Below the pieces are notes generated by a model. The model was given only the letters and a program-made list of their open reading frames with translations, had not been told where the DNA came from and did no database searches. Of a stretch of 64,000 nt of DNA, positions 19,588 through 31,189 are shown piece after piece. This DNA is from Turnera subulata (lineage: Eukaryota > Streptophyta > Magnoliopsida > Malpighiales > Passifloraceae), in the NCBI GenBank assembly GCA_028386065.3, contig JAKUCV010002023.1, forward strand, positions 354,179 to 418,178, given 5' to 3'. The position numbers and the translations under genes were made by a program. Position 1 is the first letter of the stretch; each line of letters starts with the position of its first letter.

Positions 19588-21561
19588 TTACTGCTCTTTC
19601 TCAACTAATTCTAAAGCCATTTGTGTTTTCTGCTCCAAGTTCTCCCCTCTATCCCAACCGAGCTCATCCCCAACTGCAATAGTTAACTGAGCTTCTCGAT
19701 GAGGAGAAAATCTACCTTGTTCTGGAGTGTGAGAATGACTGCCCAGTGAATGCGTCTCCCTTGAACTGCCCCGACGCAAACTCGCGGTCACCTCTGTTAA
19801 GTTTACGGCAGAAGATACACCGACGGAGGGAGCTTTACCTGAGGCCGTTACCTTCGGTGTCCTCTTCCTTGTACATACACGAGCTCTGCTAATGGCCCTA
19901 GCGAGCCTGTTCTCAAGATATTGATTATAGCGAGAATCGTCAGACCTGCAAATTTCAGAATCGGAGTGATAATAAGAACCGGAAGAGGGTGACTCTGAAA
20001 TGGTGTTTATGGCACGGACTTGGGCCGCGGTTGTGGGCTTCGGTGAGAAGCCTGGTGGGTATAGGGGGTCCAAGTCTTCCTGATCCACTAATGGGGAAAA
20101 AGTGTTGAATAAAGGTGTTGGGTTTGCATTGACGTTGGGGCCAAAACATTGGCCTCAAGACGTGGCTGATTCAAAAAATCTGCACCATTAGACCCCCTCG
20201 CCTTAAATGGCAGATAACTGAACCTAGAAACGTCCTTGTTCTTTGCCAAATCAACACTCCTACTAGTTGACCTTCCCATATCAGTAGACCTAGCAATAAT
20301 GGGCATTAACTTAAAAGGGTCATCCCCAATCTCCGGAGATTCCCGCTGATTGGCCTTCACCCCCTCATTCTGCGCTCCGCCTGCGCCGCTCGCCGTCGCC
20401 TCACCAGAAGACACTGAACCACTCACAGCCTCCGTCACCGATGAGTCCTCTAACTCCCTGTTATTCCCAATAATTTCCATCACCTCGACCTGGTATAATT
20501 ATCCCATCACCTTCACCTCAAGCCTCTTACTGAGCAACCCACCATGCGTCGTCAACACTTTTAATCTCGCCGCCCCTAATTGCAGACGTTGCTCAGTTTC
20601 ATGGTGAACCCTTACCAGCTTCCCAAAAAAGGAACCAATTAGATTAAAAAACTCCATGCACCATGCATTCAAAGGCAGCCCCCGCACTTCAATCCAACAA
20701 CATCTGTTTGTTGCCCTATCTCCCACAGTCCAAGGTTGCAGAGACTCGAACCATAAGTACACCCAGTCATGATGCTGCTGTAAGAACTGACTTTTGGCAT
20801 CAGTTAAAGGAAAACTAACAAGCACCTTATCACCACCCAAGTCAGAAACAGTCACATCGCTCCAACCATGCAGCGTCCATAAGACATGAACCGAATCCAT
20901 ACTCTCTGGCCTCTTCAACACACCCATGGCACACCTCGACAACCATCTCAATGTCTCTGTAGTTGGAATAAAGGTGATGCCTGCTCCCGGCCCCACAGGC
21001 TGCCTGGTTAATTGAGTTGGGATTGTATCCTTCACTATTCCTTGGCGAAACCCTCCTACGAGGCAGGGTAGGACCAGTGACACGAGCCTTCGGGTTTTGT
21101 CTAGCCCTACCCAGATTGGCCCTCACCACACCGTTCTCCACCAGTACCCGATTAACATAACGCAAGAGGCGCTGCAGATCCTTCACCCCCCGGAAGCGAA
21201 CAAACCCAAACCTGTTTATCTCCTTATTCCTCTTATGTGGAACATAAACATCAATCACCTCACCGTATTTGGACAAAATCCTGTAGATATCCATTGGTTT
21301 CCATGCATCCCGGAGGTTGTCCACGTATAAAGTAATAGCCTCCCCGCTATCCACGGCGGCCTGAAACTTGTCCCTACTCCATCTCGAAAAGTATGGTGGT
21401 GTCTGAAGGCGATCAGTGGTATGTTGTGGTGGTTGTTGATTGTTGAGTCTCCAGGGTTGGTTAAGGTGAAAGGGTGGCTGATGTAGGTAAGGTTGGTGGG
21501 GTTGATGGTGGTGTTGGGAAGGGAACCATGGCGGAGCCGGTCGGTAGGGTCGTAGAACCAA
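19588..21561 (-). pseudogene. LINE ORF1: RRM plus DUF4283 RNA-binding protein, frameshifted
   Basis: ATG is at 21561, only about 40 bases from the element's 5' end. The first part is Pro/His/Gln-rich, followed by an RRM fold (TLYVDNLRDAW, then NRFGFVRFRG, the RNP2- and RNP1-like strands). A frameshift near 21000-21080 moves to another frame with a DUF4283-like region (VLVSFPLTDAKSQFL, WIEVRGLPLNAW, FGKLVRV). A stop near 20496 and another frameshift near 20088 precede the Ser/Arg/Thr-rich tail, which stops at 19588. Plant L1 ORF1 proteins bind element RNA. This one cannot be made whole. Confidence 0.8.
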
Positions 21562-21602
21562 GAGAGCTAATGACTTAATCTTCCTAAATATTGTTACTCA
21601 AG

Positions 21603-22380
21603 CTATTTCACCTTCCTCTGATTCTTATATGTTGCAGTGGACTCTATTTTCTAATGGAACTTTCTCTGTTCGAAGTGCATGGGAGTTTGTTCGGCAAAGA
21701 AAAACTAAGGTGGACTGGTATAAACTATTGTGGTCCTTAGGGCATATTTCACGACATAGTTTTATAGCTCGGTTAGCCATTCTTGATCGTCTAGCTACTC
21801 GATCAAGACTGCAAAGATGGGATATTCTTGATGATACTTCATGTCCTCTCTGTTCTTCTAGAGTAGAAAGTCGTGATCATTTATTCTTTGAGTGTGTGTG
21901 TGTGATTTTTTTTTTTTTCTGCTGAAGTTTGGGGTGGTATTCTTTGTCTTTTCTTGCCTACTCGAGTAGTCGGTAGTTGGTCCACAGAATTTCTCTGGGC
22001 AAAGCACAATCTCCAGAAGAAAATTTTCACTCAATGATCATAAGAGTTGCTTGGTGTGCTTGCATTTATCACATTTAGCGCGAATGTAATCGCCATGTTT
22101 TTACTCACTATCACCCAACTGCAAGTGTTTTTGCTGATATTTGTTCAGATTTAAAGCTGTAATTTGCAGGGTTTACTCATTTAAAGCCTCACCTTCTTTC
22201 CCTGGAAGTCTAAAACTTATGCTCTCTTTATGGTCTGAAGTTTTTTATTTAATTTTGTTGAAGTTTTGTCAGATTACTACAATCTGTTAGTAGGAAGTTT
22301 ACTTCCTAACTCTGGCATCCTAGATGCTCTGTATTGTTATGGATCTCCCTAATTCAGTATTAATACAAATTTCATTTGAT
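21603..22380 (+). pseudogene. Plus-strand LINE remnant, part 3: zf-RVT domain and 3' end
   Basis: An open frame reads LQWTLFSNGTFSVRSAWEFV, then CPLCSSRVESRDHLFFEC (C-x2-C...H-x4-C), the zf-RVT domain closing plant L1 ORF2. A T-run at about 21906-21919 shifts the frame. The 3' part ends around TTCAGTATTAATACAAATTT, a common 3' end style in plant L1 copies. Confidence 0.75.
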
Positions 22381-22790
22381 GACTGCGAACATGGAAGACC
22401 ATGGATTCAAAAAAGCAGTTTTACACAATTTGAGTGTAAGGATATGCAATGCTATGATATCAACATAGTTGGCATTTGTGGATACACCCGAGTTAAAATC
22501 ATTCTATCCAAATATAAATTCTTTTTACACAAAATGATTTACTACACTCGAAATCACATTCAAGACCTGCAGTATGTAATATGATCTGTTTAACAAACAA
22601 GCAAAATAGTGAACCCAACTATGGCATTCCTACTTTCTGTCAGCCAACCACAACAAAATTAGAGAACCCAACAAGCATAAGCATACAGTGGGTTGGTTAA
22701 ATGCGCGATGGTTGTATTTGAGAAGGACTAGGTTGTGATCAAGTGACGATAAAAGTGTATAAGTTGGTAATGAGGGAAGAGTTTTAACCA
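22381..22790. other. Sequence without recognisable features
   Basis: There is no supported ORF, repeat or element between the two LINE remnants. Confidence 0.4.
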
Positions 22791-24789
22791 GGAGTCAGTG
22801 GCCGCCCTCTATCAATCCATTCGTGGATAATGTTAGGAGCAGGATGCCCGTTAGACCACACATACGGCTAGCCAGAATACTCAATATCAGATAAGCCGCA
22901 GGATAAGAGGCAGTCTCTAAATTTTGCCATAGCTCCATACTTCCGTTGTCGACCTCTATCTTTCTCAAAAGTGTATAAGACTTTATTAAAATCACCCATT
23001 AGTGACAAAGGAAGAGAAGAAACACTACTTAGGCATGGATTATATCCCAGCTTCGTTGTTTGTTCCCATATTCTAACAGTCCATAGAATCCTATAAATCT
23101 TTATTCAGTTTGGGTCTCGACCTCTTCTAATATAGTATCGATATGGTGTAAAGAGTAACTTTGTAAACTTAATAGAATCATCCCATAGGAGAGCAACACC
23201 ACCACTACAGGCAAACCCCATCCCATATAGTTTACTACCAATAGATGAGAGTAATTGAGTCTATGGTTGATCTAGTGTACTTTACAACTTTTTAGTCTTA
23301 TCTTAGATAGAAAGACAAGGTTGGGACGTTCAAATTGGATCAATTTGAACAGAGAATTTTCTACCAACAGGTTCCCAAGTCCGCAGTAGTTCCAAGCTAG
23401 GGCCCTCTTGGCGTATGGCGAGGCTGCTGAACAGCCTCCGCCCACTCTGCCGAGTTTTGAGTGTTTTCATAATCCATTAGGGAACATTTGGTATGTTTTA
23501 TTTGGAAAAGGGAAGAGTCAGAGTGAATCTCCACTTCAATAAGGTCAAGGTGTCGTTTATATAATGGACCAATATTTGGAGATGCAGAAGGTTGTCAAGT
23601 GTGGGTTAAACATCTTTCCCATGTTTTTTAGTAGGGGGAGGTGTTGTGCCACTAGAATCGGAGAGGAGGGAAGAGGAGGACATTGGAGTGTTGTAGGGAG
23701 GTTTGGGCTGAGTAGATGCTTTTGGATAGGTGAATGAGGATTTGGGAGTGGTAGATAGTGTAGTATGTGGTTGGTTAGGAAGTTAAGAGGTGATGGGGAG
23801 AGTGGCCTAATGTAGGTGGTGAAGAGGGGTAGTGGTTTGAGAGGTAGGAAGTTTGGGATGTGATTGTTGGGGTGGCGAAGGTTTGTGAAAAACCAAAGTG
23901 CGAGAAACAATTTGAATGAGCGTGTCCTGTACACGAGATGGAATGATGATCGGTTGTTGGTGACAAAAGGGCTTGTAGGGGAATGCGGAGATAAGGGGAG
24001 TGATGGTGTTTGGGTCGATAGGGATGAGTGGTAGCAGAATATAGTTTGGAAAGGGAGGCCCAAACCATGGTCCATAGGTAAAGGATACCTATCTTCATCT
24101 GAATCAGATTCAAAGTAATCCTCACACTCCTTATAACTATGCCCAACAAGGCCACATGCATAACAAAAATTTGGCAATTCATCATAAGTAATTAGGCTTG
24201 TAAATATTGAAGTACCCACTTTTGTAGTAATTGATTGCCATAGAGGTTGGTTAATATTGATAGCCATTCTTGCTTGGATGTAACGTCCATGACCAGAAGT
24301 GCCATTCTCATCCAAATGCAAAAAAATCTACCAACTTTGGAGGCAATGGTGGAGATGCGTTGGTCAGTCCTGAGACACATCAGCAAATCATGGATTTTGA
24401 TCCAGAAAGCACATTTAGAAAAGGAGATCTGATCCGACTATTCTATACTAGTAACTTATTTGAGAAGGACTATTTTTGTGGCAAAAGACCAGGATTCTCC
24501 TTTGAGGATGCAAGTAATTTCTTTTAGACTGCTGAGGGTTATCAGAAAAAAATAATTTATCCAACGGAACAATTTCAATACTTTTGCGAACACTCCACAG
24601 GTTTATCATAAGGGACATGAAGGCTTTAGGGTTGAAGGTTTTGGTGACCGTTAGTTTGGCAAGCAGGTACAGTTTTGTTGCGGGCAGAGTGTCTGTGTGG
24701 ATATGAGAAACAAGAATATCTGGGTCTGGAGATTTAGCTACAATGCCTTTGCCCTTATCCCGATTATCCCCATCACTTGATTCAGCCAT
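22791..24789 (-). pseudogene. Second minus-strand LINE remnant: DUF4283/zinc-knuckle ORF1 and N-terminal endonuclease
   Basis: From ATG 24789 (MAESSDGDNRDKGKG) a decayed DUF4283 region with FNPKAFMSLMINLW is readable. After frameshifts, a zinc knuckle FCYACGLVGHSYKEC (C-x2-C-x4-H-x4-C) lies near 24170, then a Pro/Ser-rich tail. Endonuclease traces follow: a WN..GLGN-like strand and FERPNLVFLS near 23400-23290, and GDFNKVL then CGLSDIEYSG near 22995-22860. The reverse transcriptase and 3' end are missing, so it was cut by deletion rather than by usual 5' truncation. This family (zinc knuckle, no RRM) differs from the LINE at 15757-21602. Confidence 0.75.
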
Positions 24790-25079
24790 ATCGACACTGA
24801 TACGAAAGAGAAAATCCAAATTGAAAGAGATACACCCCACTTAAACTACAAAAACCTGATAGTGGACAAGAGAGAAGTTAGACCTAGGAAAGCAGAGAAA
24901 ATAGAAACAATGATATGATAGATATGGTAAATTCAACACTAATGCTAAAAAAAGTAAAAGAATTTAAATATTAACGATCATGCCCTAGACAAAGTGATGG
25001 CCTAAACACTATAATCAAGGCTGAGACAATAATTGCCAAGATGATATAAAATAACCGCTACAGAGTGAGCGGACCCTAA

Positions 25080-25278
25080 CGAGATTTAAATGTTATGCAA
25101 ACTTCTAAGATAAATTGGACTAACATAAGCTAATGGGCTAATTTTACAATGTTATTAAGCATCAGGTACAATGAGATTTAAATGTTATGTAAACTTTAGA
25201 GATAAATTGGAGTATTAGGCATAAGCTAATGGGCTAATTTTACAATATTATTAAGAATCAGGAGGAGAAGGTACAATG
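25080..25278. repeat. Imperfect tandem duplication (two units of about 90-105 bases)
   Basis: Both units begin GAGATTTAAATGTTATG and contain CATAAGCTAATGGGCTAATT, followed by a TTATTAAG...ATCAGG segment. Units lie at about 25080-25169 and 25170-25278. The rest of 24840-25600 is AT-rich with no gene. Confidence 0.8.
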
Positions 25279-26066
25279 AGAACATCCATACATTTTTTTA
25301 CAGAAAAACAAGTTTGAAAATAATATTGGAGATATAACTTTTGTATATAAGCATGTTCCTTAATTAAAAGTAGTCCTATTTATTTTTGTCGAACCAAAAA
25401 ACACAGTAGTCCTATTATACCATGTCTTAGCATTAAATTAATATACGGCAATGGTTTCACTTTATTATATGAAATCTTTTTTAGTTATTTCATCTGAAAA
25501 TCGATTGATGGATTCTATCCATAAAACTTTTTTATTTGGGGTCCACAAAAACAAAATAAATAAATAATAGAAGCTTTGCCATTTAGTAATTGATTTTCTT
25601 GTGGCTACCAAGCTTCGAAGCAGATTGTATCTCCCCTCCTCCCATCCAAGAATTGCCCCACTGCTGCACGCACCACTGCTCTCTCACAAAGCATCCATTT
25701 TTTCGTGTTTGTTTTTTTCCTCTGTTTTCATTCCCTTGACGGGACAAATCACCCTTTTCCTCTGCAACTGCCTTGACATCAGGTTTCTCTCTTTTAACTT
25801 CTTTTCTCTCCTTATTCATGTGTGGAAATTCATATTTAAGAAACCCATCTGTCCGTTTTTTGTTTAGAAGAAAAGGAAAAGGAAACGGAAACGGAAACAA
25901 CCAAAGCTAACCCCTTAACTCGATTGCTTGTACAACTGTAAGTCTTGGTGGGCTTGGGGGTATATCCTCTTCTTTTTAAGCAGTCTGGGTTACACAATCG
26001 GGTAAAGTCAAAACTTTTGGCGATAGCTGGTGTTGGGTTTCTGGGATATTGTGTTGTAATTATATC
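25279..26066. promoter_or_regulatory. Upstream region and 5' leader of the PP2-A10-like gene
   Basis: This is AT-rich DNA, then from about 25620 a C/T-rich stretch typical of plant leaders. I found no clear TATA box within reach of the ATG and cannot place the transcription start. Confidence 0.35.
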
Positions 26067-27374
26067 ATGGAACTGGGGTTGATGAAAAAGGGCCTTCTTG
26101 ATTATACCCGGAGAAGAAAAAGGTCGATTCTTTTACTGGCAGCTCTCGGTTTCTCTACATATGGTGCCTATAGAGTTTATCATTTACCTTCCTTGGCTAG
26201 GAAGAGGAACAGAATTGCAAAGCTTCTAGGGGGTTTGGTTGCAATAGCAGAAGCTATTTCTGATTCTGCGGACACAATACGAGTTCTTTCCAATGATTTG
26301 AAAGATTTCCTGCAATCAGAGTCGGATCAAATCCCCAACAGTGTGAAGCAAATTTCAAAAATCGCAAGATCAAATGAGTTCTCTGATTCGGTTGTTAGCC
26401 TCACGCAAGCTTTGACTGTGGGAATTCTGCGTGGTTATGACTCCAATTCGAGAATTGATCAGGATATGGGTGGAAATGCCAATCCAAGTTTCTTGGAAAA
26501 GGTTTTTGACAAGTTGTCTACTCCGGCTGGCTCTGGTTTTGTTTCTGTTGTTGTTGGAAGCTTCGCTAGGAACTTGGTCTTGGCATTTTATCAAGGCGGG
26601 CAGTCTAGTACCACCACTTTCAATTCAATTTCAGATTTGGATGATGACCTTGTTGGTTCACAATCCAATTCTGCTCAACAATTCGTGGATGTAGTCTGCA
26701 ATGACAAGTGCAAAGAGCTTATTGGTGATTGTGTGCAGTTGTTTGTGAGTACTGCTGTTGCTGTCTTTCTTGACAAGACCATGCATATCAACGTGTATGA
26801 TCAATTTTTTGAAGGTTTGACAAATCCCACGCATGAAAAAGAAGTGAGGGATGTCCTGGTATCGGTCTGTAATGGTGCAATTGAGACTCTTGTCAAGACA
26901 TCTCATCAGGTTTTGACTAGTGCTGATTCTAAGACGAATTCAAGTCCCGCTTCTCCTTGCTTGGCCATTGCTGACCAAGAAGAAGACGAGATAAGGTTGA
27001 ACGGGCTTCCTGAGGATGAAGAATTTAACAGCGGATTAAAAGCAACAAAATCCTTCGATGAGGTTGAAAATGAGGGGTGGGTTGGTAAAGTATCATCTAC
27101 TTTAGCAGTGCCAAGCAACAGAAGGCTTGTTCTTGATGTCACTGGCAGAGTTACATTTGAGACTGTTAGATCTTTCCTGGAGTTTTTACTGGAGAAGATA
27201 CATTCTGGAATCGAGAGGTGTGTTAACGTTGTCCATGAATTTGTAGTTGGAAGTGGTCTTGAGGTTGTCAGATATGTGAAGGCACAATCCTCTGCCATTG
27301 CAACTATATGTTTCTCTTTGTGTTTGCACATATTTGATGGTGCCTGGGTTTTGGCGCCTGCTTTAAGATACTGA
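26067..27374 (+). CDS. PP2-A10-like: PP2-A10-like protein (phloem protein 2-like A10 family), single exon
   Basis: ATG 26067 to TGA 27374 gives 435 residues. The frame is open a little further upstream, but there is no earlier ATG. The N-terminus is basic, then hydrophobic (TRRRKRSILLLAALGFSTYG, a likely membrane anchor), followed by YRVYHLPSLARKR and a helical region (ISDSADTIRVLSNDLKDFL, IPNSVKQISKIARSNEF). A second hydrophobic, glycine-rich segment, SVVVGSFARNLVLAF, follows. The C-terminal part has VTGRVTFETVRSFLEFLLEK and ends hydrophobic. This order matches the plant family annotated PHLOEM PROTEIN 2-LIKE A10 from my memory of its conserved N-terminus. Despite the name I see no lectin domain, and its molecular role is not known to me. 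The frame is intact, in contrast to the transposon remnants around it. Confidence 0.85.
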   Translation: MELGLMKKGLLDYTRRRKRSILLLAALGFSTYGAYRVYHLPSLARKRNRIAKLLGGLVAIAEAISDSADTIRVLSNDLKDFLQSESDQIPNSVKQISKIARSNEFSDSVVSLTQALTVGILRGYDSNSRIDQDMGGNANPSFLEKVFDKLSTPAGSGFVSVVVGSFARNLVLAFYQGGQSSTTTFNSISDLDDDLVGSQSNSAQQFVDVVCNDKCKELIGDCVQLFVSTAVAVFLDKTMHINVYDQFFEGLTNPTHEKEVRDVLVSVCNGAIETLVKTSHQVLTSADSKTNSSPASPCLAIADQEEDEIRLNGLPEDEEFNSGLKATKSFDEVENEGWVGKVSSTLAVPSNRRLVLDVTGRVTFETVRSFLEFLLEKIHSGIERCVNVVHEFVVGSGLEVVRYVKAQSSAIATICFSLCLHIFDGAWVLAPALRY

Positions 27375-28995
27375 ATACAAATTGTTTCAATTTAGTCCTA
27401 CATTTTAGTCAGATTTACTGAACTCCGGGCAATAATGTCTTTCAAATGTGTACTGCATTCCAATGTACAAACGCTTCTATTGGTTTCCTCCCGTTGATAT
27501 CATCTATACCAGTAGATATACAGAAGTTATTCTATTGACTCAATGATGCTTCACTTCATAAAAAATTCATTGCTTCTTGATCCTTTCTGCATTTTATTTC
27601 TTGGGAGCAGAATAGCTTATTTATTTGTGATTTATACTGTACAGTGCTTACACGCATCCATTATTGTTGATCTACACTTGCGAGACAAAGACCCTTGCCA
27701 AGGATGAGAATGGACTGTTAATTTTCATTTATCATCTCATAAGGTCCAGTCTCCTTCAAAAGAATAGTTTTGGGATACGAAGTCGGAGAATTAAGGACTT
27801 TCCTGATTAAATGTAGTCATGTTGTCATACATACGCACGCAGGTTTGCTATGCCTCATCCTTTGCTAACTCATAGATCATCATAATAAATTTTACAGTCT
27901 AGCTGAACATTGATACGTGGACGGAAAAAAATATTGAGAAAATAATCCTAAAATGCACTACTGCTTTCAGCTGCTGACGGGTTTGAAGCTTTGATGATAT
28001 ACCAATAACCAGTTCAGGCTAAATTTACTAGTTGCAGAATGAAAGCAGGTTTTCGAGTTAACTGAACTAATAGGATAGAAGGCTTCCATTTTTGAGCTTG
28101 GTCTAATTTTTTGGACAAAGAATTTGGATAGACATCGGCTCTGGATTGAAGCAGTTATGACACGGGCTGATGACATAGGCAGATCCTAAACGCCACGTGG
28201 GTTTAACACTGTTCACTTAGGTCATGCACCTCCTCACATCATTATCCTCTAAATTTGCACTTCCCCATAAACGGAGGACTTATCTCCATCATTCTACCGT
28301 TTGGCTGGCATCTGAAAGCGCTTTGTTATGGAACAGGTTTAACTGTGTGGTGTAGTTTTGCAGTTTGCATGTGCTGTTTATTTCACGTCACCGCCTTTTA
28401 GATTTCTGTGTTCCTATGTCTGCAGCTTATACAAGGAAGAAGAGAGATCTTATCCTTAGCAGTAGCAGCCCCAAAATGCTTAGAGCAACTAATGCAGTTC
28501 CAACTACCAACAGCCAGCGTTAAGAGATAAGAGAGAAGAAAAAGAAACCAGCTTTAGCATGTCCAACTTCCTACAGCTAAGAACAGATAGGAAAGAAGAA
28601 AAGGAAAACCAGCTCGAGACACTTCAACAAAAGATGGTTAAATTGGTCCTCCCCTGCTTTTGATTGCAGCTCAGGCGTTTTAGTGACTTGCGATAAGAAC
28701 TTTGTTGGATAAGAACAACAAATACACAAAACATGCTATTCTTATATCACTCCTGGGACGGTGGATTAGGCCCAAATGCAGGAATGATTCTACTCTGAGA
28801 GGAAAAAAAGCAAACCATATAATCCAAAGAGTTCAACACTTGGCCTGCCCAAGTGGGGAGCTCTATCCATAAATACAAAAGCTTTTGATTGAACAATGAA
28901 GAGTGAAAATGAGAATAAAGATTAAACGGCTTCAGCAAGCACATCGGAACAATGATCTCATAATCAGTAATGAACGATTCAGATAACGAACAGAT
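27375..28995. other. 3' flanks of two convergent genes
   Basis: This lies between the stop of the PP2-A10-like gene (plus) and the stop of the 59-residue protein gene (minus). It should contain both 3' UTRs. ORFs here are short and not protein-like. No repeats were recognised. Confidence 0.45.
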
Positions 28996-30308
28996 TCAAC
29001 GTGGTATCTGCTCCGTTGAGTTTGGGACTGTTTCTTTAGCAGCTGCCTCTTCCTGAAGCTTCTTTTTCCAATACTCATCAAGTGGGGGTCCAAAAATTGC
29101 CTTCCCAGAAACAACTCCGATCCTGGAAAATCCATATCAAGTTATTAAACACATGGAGAATGTCACATGAAGAGATGCAGGTACAACAAGTCTATCAAAA
29201 TAACCACAAAAGCACCAGCAATCCAATTTTCTGAACTAAAATCTGGGCAACTACTGGAAAATAAACTGTCACTGAACGGCCCAGGAACAAGGGAGCGGGG
29301 CATCCAAATAATGCGATGAAGATACTTGCTGAACTTTCCGGGTCACATCGTCTAAAATGGAAAGTACCTCTTTTCTTCTTTTCAGTAGGCTTACATGCTA
29401 AAGGTTGATAAATCTATTGCAATCATCTTCTTAGATGCCCCTATTCTATCTTGCGTTGTAATTGGCTTCTCAAAGGAAGCGTGATTTGTCTAAACATATC
29501 GTGTTAAGCTCCAGAAATGCGCTGATCCCTTTTTTACCACCAAGTGATCAAATTCTTTTGGGCTCCAAAACCATAACCAACAAGATACAAATAAAGCAAG
29601 AGAAAATGAGAAGGGTGTTGATGGAGCAAAAATGAAGCACAAATCAGCCACGATACAAAACAGTTATCTAAGTGGAAAGAATAACAAAAATCAGACATCA
29701 CTTGTGTGCACAGGGTATCGAAGCTCATTTACAGAATCATAATGCAGAAGTTAGTCATGAGTAATTATTAAGGCATATGCAACTACAACACTAAGCTCAG
29801 CTCACAGTTCTGGAGCTTGTAAGTATGCGGCAATCAGTGAACAGCCAGCCATGATTATATACAAGTGATAGACAATGCAGCGGAATATTGTCTAATATTT
29901 TCAATGGCTGATCTGAAATCTGAACCACATCAAATTAGATTAAAAATGAACACGTAACTTTCCAAAACTATTCCGACAAACCAACTAACTGTAGTCGATG
30001 GATCAACATATGAAATTTATAAAGTAATCTGTTACCATGAAACAAGATATAAATCTACAATCAAGGAATTGCTTAACCCATCACCACAACAACAGATGGC
30101 CAGATGATTAGAAACCAGTTGTAAGCAAAATCACACACCAGAGTGGATAGCTCTACTCATCTATAAATCAACAAATGAATTCACCATTTGCAGGCAATTC
30201 AAAGCAAGTATATTCAGCTTGTGAGGAAAAGAAAGAAAGGCAACTGGAAACTTACACCACCGCTCCAATGACCATAGGAAAGGAAAGAAATCTGCTTCTA
30301 AAGAACAT
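28996..30308 (-). CDS. Two-exon gene for a 59-residue single-pass membrane protein, family not recognised
   Basis: Exon 1 is 30308-30256 (MFFRSRFLSFPMVIGAV...) and ends at a strong donor GTAAGT (30255 downward). Exon 2 is 29122-28996 after acceptor TTTTCCAG and ends in TGA. Exon 1 closes with two bases of a codon and exon 2 supplies the third, so the phases fit and the protein reads through the junction as GAVVIGVVSGKAIFGPPLDEYW, given here as two parts: GAVVIGVVSGK and AIFGPPLDEYW. A hydrophobic segment spans about residues 8-23. A charged tail KKKLQEEAAAKE follows. Small size, an N-terminal membrane segment and a positively charged start suggest an organelle membrane subunit or assembly factor; this is inference. 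The intron is 1133 bases. A short upstream ORF (MRMSEEGEDLKS) precedes the start. Confidence 0.75.
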
Positions 30309-30790
30309 ATTTCCCGAAATTCAAAAATTTCTTCAAGTTTATGATTTTAAATCTTCCCCTTCCTCACTCATGCGCATATCTGATGATGCTTATCTTCGAT
30401 GTCGCGGGTTTCGAGAGCTTCTCCCCGGAAAGGGTTTTAGATTGCAGCGGAGTTTTGAGGTTATTTTGTTTGTGGGCTAATCTGGTAGTTCAGTGAGAGA
30501 GCTATGACCCAATAATCTGTGGGCTTCAATATCTCTTCTCTAATTGGCATCCTTCAATTCAATTCAACTCATATATTTGGGCTTACCCGCAACTGCTATT
30601 TTTATCTTCGTGGTCCTTTCATGATGGTAGCTGCGTCCCGTTTAGGAATCTATTGTTTTTTGGGGGCACTGATATCATAAGGCCCATCTAATACCTTGTC
30701 AGCTCCTATTTTGTTTGTGTATTCACCTTGTTGTTATGATCAGTTTACTCAATTTTCAGGCAACCTTCGTTAAAAAAAGTTTCAGGGTTA

Positions 30791-30831
30791 CATTGCCATA
30801 AGAGAGAGGCTACGCCTGCCTTATGGCAATG
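30791..30831. repeat. Compact hairpin with 12-bp perfect outer stem
   Basis: CATTGCCATAAG (30791-30802) pairs with CTTATGGCAATG (30820-30831). Inside, AGGC-TAC-GCCT forms a second stem. No transposon ends or TSD are recognised around it. Confidence 0.7.
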
Positions 30832-31164
30832 CAAACTGCTCTTGATCTACGACATGTTGCGTACCACGGGGGAAACCAAAAACAAAGAAAAAGAAAAAGA
30901 AAAGAGAACGTATGACATGTCTTGGTCGTTTATTGTGTTAACAATCTATGCTGCTAATTAAGTTCCAACTGGCTTTTAATTTTTAGTTTCGTTCCTTGTT
31001 TCATTTAAAGAAGAAAGGTCAACTGGTTTGCAGATGCCGACAGCAATTGAAGAAGATAAGTATCTACTCAAAGGAATCAAAGGTACCACAGGCTCTGCAG
31101 TTTTGTTTAGAATAATCATCTACCCTCTGCTTTCACTGAGACTCACTTTTTTTACCATTCCTCA

Positions 31165-31189
31165 CCTACCTCCCTCCCTCCCTCCCTCC
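31165..31189. repeat. (CCCT)n microsatellite
   Basis: About six CCCT units, the first imperfect. Confidence 0.9.

Larger units (their letters stand above)
15757..21602 (-). mobile_element. Full-length L1-type LINE, minus strand, with 17-bp TSD
   Basis: A perfect 17-base duplication CTATTTCACCTTCCTCT flanks it (15740-15756 and 21603-21619). At the left the minus-strand 3' end finishes in a short A-tail (T-run from 15757). It contains an RRM/DUF4283 ORF1 followed 22 bases later by an ORF2 with endonuclease, reverse transcriptase and C-terminal zinc-binding parts. Both ORFs carry a few stops and frameshifts, so the copy is dead but fairly young. It landed inside an older plus-strand LINE. Confidence 0.92.

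Noticed and set aside
27967..28176. 69-codon minus-strand ORF in the 3' flank
   Set aside because: No start context, no recognisable motif, and located in likely 3' UTR or intergenic DNA.
30175..30480. 101-codon plus-strand ORF
   Set aside because: It is the antisense of exon 1 and the leader of the minus-strand two-exon gene, which has matching splice sites and phase.
31032..31084. Exon-like stretch ATGCCGACAGCAATTG... between TTTGCAG and GGTACC
   Set aside because: Only about 17 codons, no neighbouring exons found, no family recognised; not enough to call a gene.
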